From Bacillota bacterium (lineage in GTDB: Bacteria; Bacillota; Clostridia; SK-Y3), in NCBI GenBank assembly GCA_022360955.1, contig JAKSBV010000349.1, positions 1-51,998 of the forward strand: 51,998 bases of DNA. Reading direction: 5' to 3'. The translations under genes were made by a program, and so were the position numbers. Under the pieces are notes generated by a model that was not told the origin of the DNA, made no database searches, and saw only the letters and a program-made list of their open reading frames with translations. Of this stretch, positions 9,444-17,413 are shown one piece after another. The first letter of the stretch is position 1; the number at the start of each line of letters is the position of its first letter.

Positions 9444-9869
9444 ATGGGGCTTAGTGAGACAAAAATTAAGGTGAGATATGTAGAAACGGATCAAATGGGT
9501 ATTGCACATCATTCAAATTATTACCATTGGTTTGAGGTGGGGCGGACGGAGTTCATAGGCCAGATAGGCATGACCTATGGCGAAATGGAACAAGCAGGTG
9601 TCCTGCTCCCGCTGATCGAGTCTGCGTGTACATATAAACAGGGTGCAAAGTATGAGGATGAATTGATTATCAGAACATCCATTGCGCAATTGACAGGTGC
9701 AAGGATTACTTTCGGTTATGAAGTGCTAAGGGAAAAAGACCAAAAATGTTTGGCGATGGGTAAAACCGTACATGCATTTGTAAACGGGGATTTTAGACCG
9801 ATCAACCTTAAGAAAGTCAATAAAACAATATGGGCGGGACTGGAGTCGGTATATTATTCAAGTGCTTAG
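9444..9869 (+). CDS. Acyl-CoA thioesterase, YbgC/FadM hot-dog family
   Basis: This 141-aa protein fits the 4HBT hot-dog thioesterase family, whose members hydrolyse acyl-CoA or hydroxybenzoyl-CoA thioesters. The signature is VRYVETDQMGIAHHSNYYHWFE near the N-terminus (catalytic Asp, then the HxxY stretch), with a C-terminal beta-strand region containing ITFGYEVLRE. The physiological substrate cannot be read from sequence. The ATG at 9444 is chosen over the ATG at 9429 because GGAGGGA lies between them at correct spacing. pgsA follows after about 100 bp, so a lipid-related role is plausible but only inferred. Confidence 0.85.
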   Translation: MGLSETKIKVRYVETDQMGIAHHSNYYHWFEVGRTEFIGQIGMTYGEMEQAGVLLPLIESACTYKQGAKYEDELIIRTSIAQLTGARITFGYEVLREKDQKCLAMGKTVHAFVNGDFRPINLKKVNKTIWAGLESVYYSSA

Positions 9870-9967
9870 AATATGGAATTTCCTCTTTTATTTTGTTAAA
9901 AATTAATGTATTATATAAGATGATGAATAATTGTCACGTACAAATTTTATTTATTTGAGGTGATTCA

Positions 9968-10498
9968 TTGAATATTCCAAATATATTGACAACCATTAGA
10001 TTTTTTCTTGTTCCGATTTTTATTCATGTGTTTTTTTCAGACACGGAGAATAGCTATATTATTTCTGCGGTGATATTTCTCTTCGCAGGGATTACGGATG
10101 TTTTAGACGGTTATATTGCACGAAAATATAATATGGTTACAAAGTGGGGTAAGTTATTAGACCCTTTGGCCGATAAATTTATGCAGCTTGCAGCAATTTT
10201 TTGTTTAACCTATAAAAAGCTTGTACCTTTATGGGCAATCTACATTATCTTGATCAAAGAGTTGTTGATGGTAATAGGAAGCATAGTGTTGTACAGACGT
10301 AAAGTTGTAGTGAGTGCAAGCTGGTATGGCAAAGCGTCTACAGTATTATTTTACTTGGCTATTTTAGCGATCATTGTTTTGGATTTATCCCATTTTCAAA
10401 GAAGTGTCCTAATAGGTATTGCAGTAGGGAGTACGCTTTTTGCCTTTGTAAGATATACTTTAAACTTCAAACGCATGAGGTACTGGAAAGAGACTTGA
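9968..10498 (+). CDS. pgsA: CDP-diacylglycerol--glycerol-3-phosphate 3-phosphatidyltransferase
   Basis: This 176-aa integral membrane enzyme makes phosphatidylglycerol phosphate from CDP-diacylglycerol and glycerol 3-phosphate. The CDP-alcohol phosphatidyltransferase motif DGx2ARx8Gx3Dx3D is complete (DGYIAR, then G and the spaced DPLAD). Four or five hydrophobic segments are visible, and the N-terminus NIPNILTTIRFFLVPIF is typical of PgsA. Translation starts at TTG 9968, 5-6 nt after GAGGTGATT. Length and motif separate it from cardiolipin synthase; a phosphatidylserine synthase is less likely. Confidence 0.92.
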   Translation: MNIPNILTTIRFFLVPIFIHVFFSDTENSYIISAVIFLFAGITDVLDGYIARKYNMVTKWGKLLDPLADKFMQLAAIFCLTYKKLVPLWAIYIILIKELLMVIGSIVLYRRKVVVSASWYGKASTVLFYLAILAIIVLDLSHFQRSVLIGIAVGSTLFAFVRYTLNFKRMRYWKET

Positions 10499-10545
10499 CA
10501 GTGGACAGTTGAAACCATGTTTATTTATAAACTTAAAAAACCATA

Positions 10546-10574
10546 TTGACATTTAGGGCCTAACTTATTATAAT
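10546..10574 (+). promoter_or_regulatory. Consensus promoter of tRNA-Pro
   Basis: A perfect TTGACA (10546-10551) and TATAAT (10569-10574) are spaced by 17 bp. Transcription would begin near 10581 and include about 175 nt of leader, containing a copy of dispersed repeat C, before the tRNA. Confidence 0.8.
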
Positions 10575-10593
10575 GTAGTATGTTATAATAAAC

Positions 10594-10700
10594 GCGAGAA
10601 AGAATTTGCATTGAATCGGTTAAATTTTTTGCGTTGAGTGAAGGGATATATTGCTCGACATAGTAAATGAAAATCCATGTAAAATGTTTATCGCGGAATA
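10594..10700. repeat. Dispersed repeat C, copy 1 (tRNA-Pro leader)
   Basis: This stretch aligns with 47668-47767 downstream of dnaK. In the first 49 bases I count 43 identities, including TTTTTTGCGTTGA; a second conserved block is AAAATCCATGT near the end. No protein is convincingly encoded; the small open frame over it runs into the tRNA gene. Confidence 0.7.
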
Positions 10701-10755
10701 TATAGCTAAGTGCGGTTTGGTTTTATGGATGGCAGCAATGTCCGCCGATATGTAT

Positions 10756-10833
10756 CGGGGTGTAGCTCAGTTTGGTATGAGTGCTTGGTTCGGGACCAAG
10801 AGGCCGCGGGTTCAAGTCCCGCCACTCCGACCA
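10756..10833 (+). tRNA. tRNA-Pro (anticodon CGG)
   Basis: The 78-nt cloverleaf has acceptor CGGGGTG paired with CACTCCG, anticodon stem CTTGG/CCAAG with loop TTCGGGA (anticodon CGG, codon CCG), T-arm GGGTTCAAGTCCC and an encoded CCA. It is read from the consensus promoter upstream. Confidence 0.95.
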
Positions 10834-10955
10834 GCCAGATGTTGTAGAAGTTTTATTTGCAAATGAAGGGGCAATGTGAAGGCTATTTTTTATGACGGCC
10901 CTTTATGGATAAGTTCGGTATGAATTGAAACTGATCAAAATCATATAATGTTATC

Positions 10956-11250
10956 AACGATGAAGGAGAGGAGTAGGTGCAGGCTGTCCGTTAGAGAAGA
11001 AAACCCGTCGGCTGAAAGGTTTTCCGGGATAAGGGTACCGAAGGTAGCTCCGGAGTTTCACAGGTGAGATGAGATCATAAGCTGTGACGGTGGTTCCGTT
11101 AAAGCCGAAGAGTGTTTGTGTAGTTGGCAGCGGATGGTGGGGTGTGAAGTGTTAGGCTGCAAACCATAAGAGAGTTGCTATAGCTGCACGAAAACAAAGG
11201 TGGTACCGCGGAGAATATTCCTGTCCTTTATATAAGGGCGGGTTTTTTTA
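10956..11250 (+). promoter_or_regulatory. T-box leader upstream of the valS unit
   Basis: This is a tRNA-sensing T-box leader. The conserved T-box AAAGGTGGTACCGCGG is at 11196-11211, followed by a rho-independent terminator (stem 11220-11242, T-run 11243-11249). In Stem I, GGAG (10965-10968) pairs with CTCC (11048-11051) and GGTGC with the GGTACC region. The internal loop has AGTA (10972-10975) on one side and GAAGGTAG on the other. The likely specifier is GTA (valine) at 11044-11046; GGT one base earlier fits less well with the downstream valS. TGGT in the T-box complements an ACCA tRNA end, as expected for an A73 tRNA. A TATAAT at 10944-10949 is a possible -10 box without a good -35. Confidence 0.92.
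11220..11249 (+). terminator. T-box terminator
   Basis: CCTGTCCTT pairs with AAGGGCGGG (two G-U pairs) around TATAT, followed by seven T residues. It is the off-state terminator of the valine T-box leader. Confidence 0.9.
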
Positions 11251-11309
11251 TGGGTCCTTTTGGGGAAAGATTAAAGATAAAGATATGACGGAGGGGTGGC
11301 AGGATATTA

Positions 11310-11486
11310 ATGGATGTAGTAGCCTTTGTTATAATCATCATTGGTGCTGTCATTGGGTATAAAGCGGATCTGGTTTACAAGCTGTTCAAACAAGCCGAGC
11401 CTAATGAAAAACAATTGATTATACTAAAATTGACAGGTTTGATGATTACCATCATAGGAATAGGCTTGGTGTTTTATGTGATTTAA
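11310..11486 (+). CDS. 58-aa two-TM membrane protein between T-box and valS
   Basis: I do not recognise this 58-aa protein. It starts MDVVAFVIIIIGAVIGYKAD, giving one hydrophobic segment, then a short charged loop (KLFKQAEPNEKQ) and a second hydrophobic segment (LTGLMITIIGIGLVFYVI) ending at the stop. The ATG at 11310 is preceded by GGAGGGGTGGCAGGA. The frame lies fully between the valine-type T-box and valS, so it should be transcribed under tRNA control with valS. Its two clean hydrophobic stretches argue for a real gene. It could be a small stress or transport accessory protein; no function can be assigned. Confidence 0.6.
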   Translation: MDVVAFVIIIIGAVIGYKADLVYKLFKQAEPNEKQLIILKLTGLMITIIGIGLVFYVI

Positions 11487-11555
11487 CGGCATAATGAAAT
11501 GGATAGGCTTCAAGGACGCTATCTTTAGCAGTTTTGATATTTAGGAGGGATTGAA

Positions 11556-14204
11556 ATGAGCGAAACGCACAATATTGCAAAGACATATGACCCGCAGCAG
11601 GTAGAAGACAGGCTGTACAACGAATGGTTGGATAAAGGCTATTTCAAGGCAGAGGCAGATCCGGAAAAAGAGCCCTTTACCATTGTGATTCCGCCGCCCA
11701 ATGTCACCGGACAGCTTCATATGGGGCATGCATTGGATGAAACATTACAGGATATCTTAATTCGTTGGAGGAGGATGCAGGGGTACAGTACGCTATGGCT
11801 TCCGGGTACCGACCATGCGGGGATTGCAACGCAGATTAAAGTGGAAGAAGCACTGCGCAAGGAAGAAAATCTGACCCGTTATGATCTGGGCAGAGAAAAA
11901 TTTCTGGAAAGAGTGTGGGATTGGAAGCATCGGTATGGCGATAGAATCACAAACCAGTTGAAAAAGCTTGGGTCTTCCTGTGACTGGTCCAGAGAAAGAT
12001 TTACGATGGATGAAGGTTGCTCCGAAGCCGTTAAAGAAGTATTTGTAAACTTGTATCATAAAGGACTTATTTATCAGGGAAACAGAATTATTAACTGGTG
12101 CCCGAGCTGCATTACCGCCCTTTCCGATGCAGAAGTAGAGTATGAAGAAAAAGCCGGACATTTTTGGTACATCAAGTATAATGTAAAAGATAGTGAAGAA
12201 TTTTTGACTATTGCGACGACTCGTCCGGAGACAATGTTGGGGGATACGGCCGTAGCAATACATCCGGAGGACGAACGATATAAGCATCTTATTGGAAAAA
12301 CACTGATTTTACCGTTGGTCAACAGAGAAATCCCTGTAATAGCCGATGAATACGTGGATAAAGAATTTGGGACCGGTGCGGTTAAAATCACCCCGGCCCA
12401 CGATCCGAACGACTTTGAAATAGGTTTGCGCCATAGATTGCCTCAAATTAAGGTGATGAATGACGATGCAACCATTAATGAGTATGGCGGCAAATATGAG
12501 GGGATGGAAAGATATGAGGCCAGAAGGGCCATTGTTGAAGATTTAAAAGGTGTGGGATTACTGCTCAACATAGAGGATCATAGCCATAATGTAGGCCAAT
12601 GCTACCGGTGCGGCACGACGGTTGAGCCTATTACGTCAAAACAATGGTTTGTGAAAATGAAACCATTGGCAGAAGCGGCCGTTGACGTAGTCAGGAACGA
12701 GACCATCAAATTTGTTCCGGAGAGATTCAGTAAGATTTACATGAACTGGATGGAAAATGTCCATGATTGGTGTATTTCAAGACAATTGTGGTGGGGCCAT
12801 CGTATACCGGCCTTTTATTGTGAAGCATGTGGGGAAGTCATCGTGTCGAAAGAAAAATGCACCGCATGTGACAAATGCGGCGGAACGGTGAAACAAGATG
12901 AGGATGTTTTGGACACATGGTTTAGTTCGGCATTATGGCCGTTTTCCACACTGGGCTGGCCGGAAAATACGGAAGACTTAGAATATTTTTATCCTACAAG
13001 TGTACTGGTAACAGGATATGACATTATTTTCTTCTGGGTCGCAAGGATGATTTTTTCCGGCATGGAGCATATGGACAAGGAGCCGTTTAAACATGTATTT
13101 ATTCATGGTATCGTCCGTGATTCCCAAGGGCGAAAAATGAGTAAATCTCTAGGAAACGGCATAGACCCGCTGGAGGTTATAGAACAATACGGGGCCGACG
13201 CCTTAAGATTTACCCTGGCAACGGGAAATTCCCCGGGAAATGATATGCGATTTTATTTGGAAAGAGTGGAGTCAAGCAGGAACTTTGCCAATAAGATATG
13301 GAATGCTTCAAGATTCGTATTGATGAATTTGGATATCCGTGAAAACAAACTGCCGGCGTTAAGTAAGCTGACATTGGAAGATAAATGGATTGTCAGCAGG
13401 TATAACACGCTTGTAAAGGAAGTAACGGATAATCTGGAGAAGTTCGAACTGGGTATAGCGGTGCAAAAGCTCTATGACTTTATTTGGGATGAGTTTTGCG
13501 ACTGGTATATCGAATTGGTTAAACCCCGTTTGTATGATCAAGAATCAAACAGCAGGCTGCAAGCACAATATGTATTAACCTACGTACTTTCCAATACTTT
13601 AAAGCTGCTCCATCCATTTATGCCGTTTATTACGGAAGAAATATGGCAGCACCTGCCTCATGAGGGACCAAGCATTGTGATTTCCCCGTGGCCGGAATAT
13701 TGTGAAGAGTACAGCTTTGCCGACGAAGAAAAGCAAATGGGAATCATTATGGAGACCATTAAGAATATCCGCAATATAAGGGCGGAGATAAACGTTGCTC
13801 CTTCAAGGAAAGCAAAGCTGTATATCATAACCGGGAATAGAGAAACGTTTGAACAAGGGACAGCATTTTTCGAAAAGCTTGCGGGGGCTTCGGAGGTCAT
13901 CGTAAAGAGCCAAAAGGACGACATCCCTGACGACGTGGTATCGACAATCGTGGAAGGTGCGGAAGTATTTATTCCTTTGGACGACCTTGTAGATAGAGAA
14001 AAAGAAATAGAGCGGTTAGGCAAAGAAAAACAGAATCTTGAGAAAGAGCTTCAAAGAGTAAATGGAAAATTGAATAATGCCGGTTTCATGGCAAAAGCAC
14101 CGGAGTCTGTTGTTGAGGCAGAAAAGCAAAAAGCGGTAAAATATGCAGATATGCTTGCCAAGGTGGAGGAGAGACTTGATAGTTTAGCAGGGAGCGGGGC
14201 GTGA
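11556..14204 (+). CDS. valS: Valine--tRNA ligase
   Basis: This 882-aa class I synthetase charges tRNA-Val. Motifs: [16 protein letters not shown] (HIGH region, about residues 46-61), [18 protein letters not shown] of the CP1 editing domain, CPSC and two CxxC pairs (CEAC and CDKC) of zinc-binding type, the valine-specific end of CP1 leading to [15 protein letters not shown], and [14 protein letters not shown] (KMSKS loop near 526). A C-terminal coiled coil (about 815-880, [18 protein letters not shown]) is typical of ValS and separates it from IleRS. It is preceded by a T-box leader and a small membrane protein gene. The ATG at 11556 follows TAGGAGGGA. The last codons lie in a G-rich inverted-repeat arm shared with the far end of the next spacer. 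Confidence 0.97.
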   Translation: MSETHNIAKTYDPQQVEDRLYNEWLDKGYFKAEADPEKEPFTIVIPPPNVTGQLHMGHALDETLQDILIRWRRMQGYSTLWLPGTDHAGIATQIKVEEALRKEENLTRYDLGREKFLERVWDWKHRYGDRITNQLKKLGSSCDWSRERFTMDEGCSEAVKEVFVNLYHKGLIYQGNRIINWCPSCITALSDAEVEYEEKAGHFWYIKYNVKDSEEFLTIATTRPETMLGDTAVAIHPEDERYKHLIGKTLILPLVNREIPVIADEYVDKEFGTGAVKITPAHDPNDFEIGLRHRLPQIKVMNDDATINEYGGKYEGMERYEARRAIVEDLKGVGLLLNIEDHSHNVGQCYRCGTTVEPITSKQWFVKMKPLAEAAVDVVRNETIKFVPERFSKIYMNWMENVHDWCISRQLWWGHRIPAFYCEACGEVIVSKEKCTACDKCGGTVKQDEDVLDTWFSSALWPFSTLGWPENTEDLEYFYPTSVLVTGYDIIFFWVARMIFSGMEHMDKEPFKHVFIHGIVRDSQGRKMSKSLGNGIDPLEVIEQYGADALRFTLATGNSPGNDMRFYLERVESSRNFANKIWNASRFVLMNLDIRENKLPALSKLTLEDKWIVSRYNTLVKEVTDNLEKFELGIAVQKLYDFIWDEFCDWYIELVKPRLYDQESNSRLQAQYVLTYVLSNTLKLLHPFMPFITEEIWQHLPHEGPSIVISPWPEYCEEYSFADEEKQMGIIMETIKNIRNIRAEINVAPSRKAKLYIITGNRETFEQGTAFFEKLAGASEVIVKSQKDDIPDDVVSTIVEGAEVFIPLDDLVDREKEIERLGKEKQNLEKELQRVNGKLNNAGFMAKAPESVVEAEKQKAVKYADMLAKVEERLDSLAGSGA

Positions 14205-14646
14205 GGAGTGGAGAGGTTAAACACTACAACTTGCCCTACAGATTTTTGATAAAATAGCCGATATAAATAGTATATTGAAGGTAAAAAAGATAAAGAAATC
14301 AATCTGTTGCATTTGTTGTGTTGAATGGATAAAATTATATATCTCCCGCTATCGGCAGCAGTAAAAACGAAGTTTTGATACCAGTCGGATTTTGAGGTAT
14401 GAAATGACCTGCATAAGTTCCGGATGAAAGGCTTATCAGGGAAAATATATAGATTCAGAAAATATTTAAGCGGCAGCCCATAGGAGATTGTGAAAAATCC
14501 AATTTTGAACAACGAGGTATTTTTTCATGATCTCCTTACGTTTATGGCATATTGTTTGTTCTGTTAAATTATATTTCTATAAATTACAATAGTGGGAAGA
14601 GGAAGCACATAAGGTTTAATTCCCTGCTCCCCACCCCTCACGCCCC
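14196..14646. repeat. Spacer bounded by G/C-rich inverted arms (valS-folC), about 450 bp
   Basis: The left arm at 14196-14210 (GGGGCGTGAGGAGTG) overlaps the valS stop codon. It matches the reverse complement of 14632-14646 at 14 of 15 positions. Just inside, TTAAAC (14217-14222) mirrors GTTTAA (14614-14619). The interior has no gene; it holds an internal imperfect hairpin at 14483-14535 and AT-rich DNA. The layout resembles a non-coding insertion element with terminal inverted repeats, but no target-site duplication was established. Confidence 0.55.
14483..14535. repeat. Imperfect hairpin inside the valS-folC spacer
   Basis: GGAGATTGTGAAAAAT (14483-14498) nearly complements ATTTTTTCATGATCTCC (14519-14535), with two mismatches and one extra A, around a 20-nt loop. 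No T-run follows. Confidence 0.6.
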
Positions 14647-14664
14647 ACTAATCGGAGGTTTCCT

Positions 14665-16032
14665 ATGACTTATGAAGAAGCGTTGCAATACATACATGGC
14701 ACTTTAAAATTCGGATCAAAATTAGGACTGAAAAATATAACGAATTTGTTGTATTTTATGGGAAATCCCCATAAAAAATTAAAATATATTCACGTAGGCG
14801 GAACCAACGGGAAAGGTTCTGTCACATCCATGATTACTAGTATTTTAAAGCAGCAAGGGTATAAAGTAGGCATGTATACTTCGCCGTATATTGAAGAGTT
14901 TACCGAGCGTATACAGATCAATGGCCGGAATATTGAGGAAAAACAATTGGCAAGGATAACACAGTGGATTCAAGGGATTATTCAAAAGATGACTGCACAG
15001 GGCTATGCCCACCCTACAGAATTTGAGGTTGTAACAGCCATTGCCTTTCAGTATTATTGTGAACAGGCCTGTGATTTTGTTGTGCTTGAGGTAGGATTAG
15101 GCGGACGGTTTGATGCCACCAATGTAATAGATAGTCCTCTGGTGTCTGTGATCACATCAATCGGTATGGATCACATGGCTTTTTTAGGAGATACAATTGC
15201 ACAAATTGCTTTTGAAAAAAGCGGTATTATCAAACCCGATAACATCGTTGTTGTCTGCCCTGACCAGCACCCGGATGCGGTACAAGTGATTAGAAGGATT
15301 GCACAAGAAAGAAATGCCCGGATAGTGATTGGGGATAAGGATGCTATCGATATCACGTCCGATACCTTGCATGGCATAGCATTCAATTATCAAAACAATC
15401 AATATCAAATCGGTCTTGTGGGAGCCCATCAAGTGCTTAATGCCGTTACGGCTATTAGCACTGTTGAAGTACTTAAAAAATACTACGATATCCCTATTTC
15501 CCGGGAAAATATGCGGATCGGTTTGGAAACCGTTCGCTGGCCCGGCAGACTTGAAATCCTAAGTAAAGATCCTTTGTTTATTGTTGACGGAGCCCATAAC
15601 ATGCCGGCAGTAACAGTACTTAAAAAGTCCTTGATAAAATATTTGAATATCAATGAAGACAGTGTGACGCCTCGGCTTTCTGCAGCTTCTCCAAGCACCG
15701 AATGCCGGACGCCGGACAATAAGATATCTTTCGTTATCGGCATGATGGAAGACAAAGAATATGAAAAGTGTATCCGTATATTGGCGCCTATAGCAGATTG
15801 CATGATTGCTACTGCGCCCTTAAATAAGAGAGCACTGCCTGCAAGGAAACTGGGAGAAGTAATGGCGAAATATTGTGACAACGTGCTGATAGAAGAAGAT
15901 ATTGAGCAAGCAGTACGATTGGGCATGGAGCGAGTGAAAAAAGGGGCTTGTGCAGATCGTCATATTCTTTGCTGCTGCGGGTCATTGCACTTGATAGGTG
16001 CCGTGCGTAAACTCTTTCGACAAAACCTTTGA
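14665..16032 (+). CDS. folC: Bifunctional folylpolyglutamate synthase / dihydrofolate synthase
   Basis: This 455-aa Mur-ligase-type enzyme adds glutamate to dihydropteroate or folates. Motifs: the P-loop GGTNGKGSVTSM near residue 47, TSPYIEEFTERIQING, VLEVGLGGRFDATNVI, and GRLEIL...VDGAHN at the start of the C-terminal domain. Start ATG 14665 follows CGGAGGTTTCC. Between GAHNMPAVTVLKKSLIKYL and ISFVIGMMEDKEY there is an unusually long linker of some 20-25 residues (NINEDSVTPRLSAASPSTEC and onward). It is encoded by a 60%-GC stretch at 15661-15720 with a CGGACGCCGGAC repeat, unlike the AT-rich flanks. In typical FolC this connection is short, so the segment looks inserted, but the frame stays open. 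Confidence 0.94.
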   Translation: MTYEEALQYIHGTLKFGSKLGLKNITNLLYFMGNPHKKLKYIHVGGTNGKGSVTSMITSILKQQGYKVGMYTSPYIEEFTERIQINGRNIEEKQLARITQWIQGIIQKMTAQGYAHPTEFEVVTAIAFQYYCEQACDFVVLEVGLGGRFDATNVIDSPLVSVITSIGMDHMAFLGDTIAQIAFEKSGIIKPDNIVVVCPDQHPDAVQVIRRIAQERNARIVIGDKDAIDITSDTLHGIAFNYQNNQYQIGLVGAHQVLNAVTAISTVEVLKKYYDIPISRENMRIGLETVRWPGRLEILSKDPLFIVDGAHNMPAVTVLKKSLIKYLNINEDSVTPRLSAASPSTECRTPDNKISFVIGMMEDKEYEKCIRILAPIADCMIATAPLNKRALPARKLGEVMAKYCDNVLIEEDIEQAVRLGMERVKKGACADRHILCCCGSLHLIGAVRKLFRQNL

Positions 16033-16130
16033 AAGTTTGTAATAAAAGGCAGGAATATTTGCATTAATGTGGAATATAAAAAGTAAGAAGGTCTTATAAA
16101 TCATTTTGGAACTAGGAGGGTGATGAATGG

Positions 16131-16241
16131 ATGATGAATAGGCTTGAACCCTCAGTGGTTGAATATTCGGAAGATTCCTGCCGCATGGTTAGTGTGCCGG
16201 ACTATAGTATTTTACAACGAAGGGAGGAAAGACGATGCTAA
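16131..16241 (+). CDS. Possible 36-aa small ORF overlapping the TPR gene
   Basis: AGGAGGG (16114-16120) is followed after 10 nt by an ATG opening a 36-codon frame (MMNRLEPSVVEYSEDSCRM and onward). Its stop overlaps the start of the TPR gene by 7 nt, an arrangement that suits translational coupling. The second in-frame ATG at 16134 could equally be used. There is no recognisable domain or membrane segment. It may be a leader peptide, a small protein, or a chance frame that includes the next gene's ribosome site. Confidence 0.35.
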   Translation: MMNRLEPSVVEYSEDSCRMVSVPDYSILQRREERRC

Positions 16242-17332
16242 ATGTAGGCAATGAGGTAAAGTCGCTGTCATTCTTGATAGAATCCGACATATCGGCCTCG
16301 GTCAAAGCCGATATCAATCCCGATAGCTTAAAAAAGGCTGTAGCATTATACAATCAGGCGGTTAAAAGGTTAAAATCTAAAAGTGACGATATAGCTGCAA
16401 TTGAGCTCAAAAAAGCACTTGCTGTTTATCCTGACTTTCTTGAGGCAAAGATTTTACTGGCATTGAGTTATATCATAGGGCGTCAGATGGAACAAGCAGA
16501 AGATGTGTTAAAAACCATAACGGAACATGATGATATTCTTGCAAAGGCCCATAGATATTTGTACTATATTGACCAGCAGAAGGATAAGAAAACAAAAAAA
16601 GCCGGTACAAATAAGAAGACAGAGCCTCATGTTCCCTATAAGCTTAAGATGCCGTTTAACGGCCCCAATAAAAGCGTTCTTAAACTATCTATCGGTTTTT
16701 TGATTGGCGCCTTATTGGCCTACTTATTTTCCTATAGCGCTATAGCCGATCTTAGCAATGAGCGGGCAGCCCAAACAGCCTCTTGGGATAAACAGAAAAC
16801 CGACTATGAAACGACAATCGCCGAATATCGTTCAAATCTTACAACCGCCGAAAAGGATATTGAAATGCTGGAACAGGATATTGAAGATAAAACGCACAAG
16901 CTGGAATATTTGAGCGGTGTGAAGAAACTGCTTGAAATTGAAGAATTGTCGGGTCACAGAGAAAAAGAACAGGCTGCTGATATGTTGCTGGCGTTAGAAA
17001 ATATTGATTTCCAGGGAGTGGAGCAGCAAAAATATATTGGATTATACAATCGCATTGTCCCCAAATTTGCGGTAGAATTGTATAGTACCGGTTATTCTCA
17101 GTATGCAAGGCGACAATATGATCAGGCCGTCGCCCGGTTTGACAAATCTTTAAAGTATGCACCCAAAGGTGAGAAGGCCTCTGCCGCATTATATTTTATG
17201 GGTAAAAGCTATCAAGCCAAGGATGATGCGTCTAATGCCGCCAAGTATTACAACCGCTTGGTTAACGAGTTTCCCGATGATGCTTATGCGCAGTATGCAA
17301 AGCACAGGTTGCAAGAAGTAGAGGATCATTGA
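16235..17332 (+). CDS. Membrane-anchored tetratricopeptide-repeat protein
   Basis: This 365-aa protein has an N-terminal TPR-like region of about 30-110 (AVALYNQAVKRLKSK, then ELKKALAVYPDFLEAKILLALSY), a basic linker and one transmembrane segment at about 148-168 (LSIGFLIGALLAYLFSYSA). An outward coiled coil at about 178-225 and C-terminal TPRs (YDQAVARFDKSLKYAPKG, AAKYYNRLVNEFPDDAYA) follow. TPRs on both sides of a single membrane span suggest a scaffold linking cytoplasmic and extracellular partners. The exact role is unknown. ATG 16235 follows GGGAGGAAAGACG. It precedes the chemoreceptor gene by 81 bp, which has its own possible -10 TATAAT at 17383. Confidence 0.75.
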   Translation: MLNVGNEVKSLSFLIESDISASVKADINPDSLKKAVALYNQAVKRLKSKSDDIAAIELKKALAVYPDFLEAKILLALSYIIGRQMEQAEDVLKTITEHDDILAKAHRYLYYIDQQKDKKTKKAGTNKKTEPHVPYKLKMPFNGPNKSVLKLSIGFLIGALLAYLFSYSAIADLSNERAAQTASWDKQKTDYETTIAEYRSNLTTAEKDIEMLEQDIEDKTHKLEYLSGVKKLLEIEELSGHREKEQAADMLLALENIDFQGVEQQKYIGLYNRIVPKFAVELYSTGYSQYARRQYDQAVARFDKSLKYAPKGEKASAALYFMGKSYQAKDDASNAAKYYNRLVNEFPDDAYAQYAKHRLQEVEDH

Positions 17333-17413
17333 TAAAGGCTTGCGGTTTTGTTAAAACTCTTTAAATGATTTTTGATAATCAATATAATTATACTTATGAA
17401 AAGAGGGAGAAAG

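Noticed and set aside
10651-10866. 71-aa open frame over tRNA-Pro
   Set aside because: It runs through the tRNA gene and repeat C and has no ribosome site; the tRNA explains the sequence.
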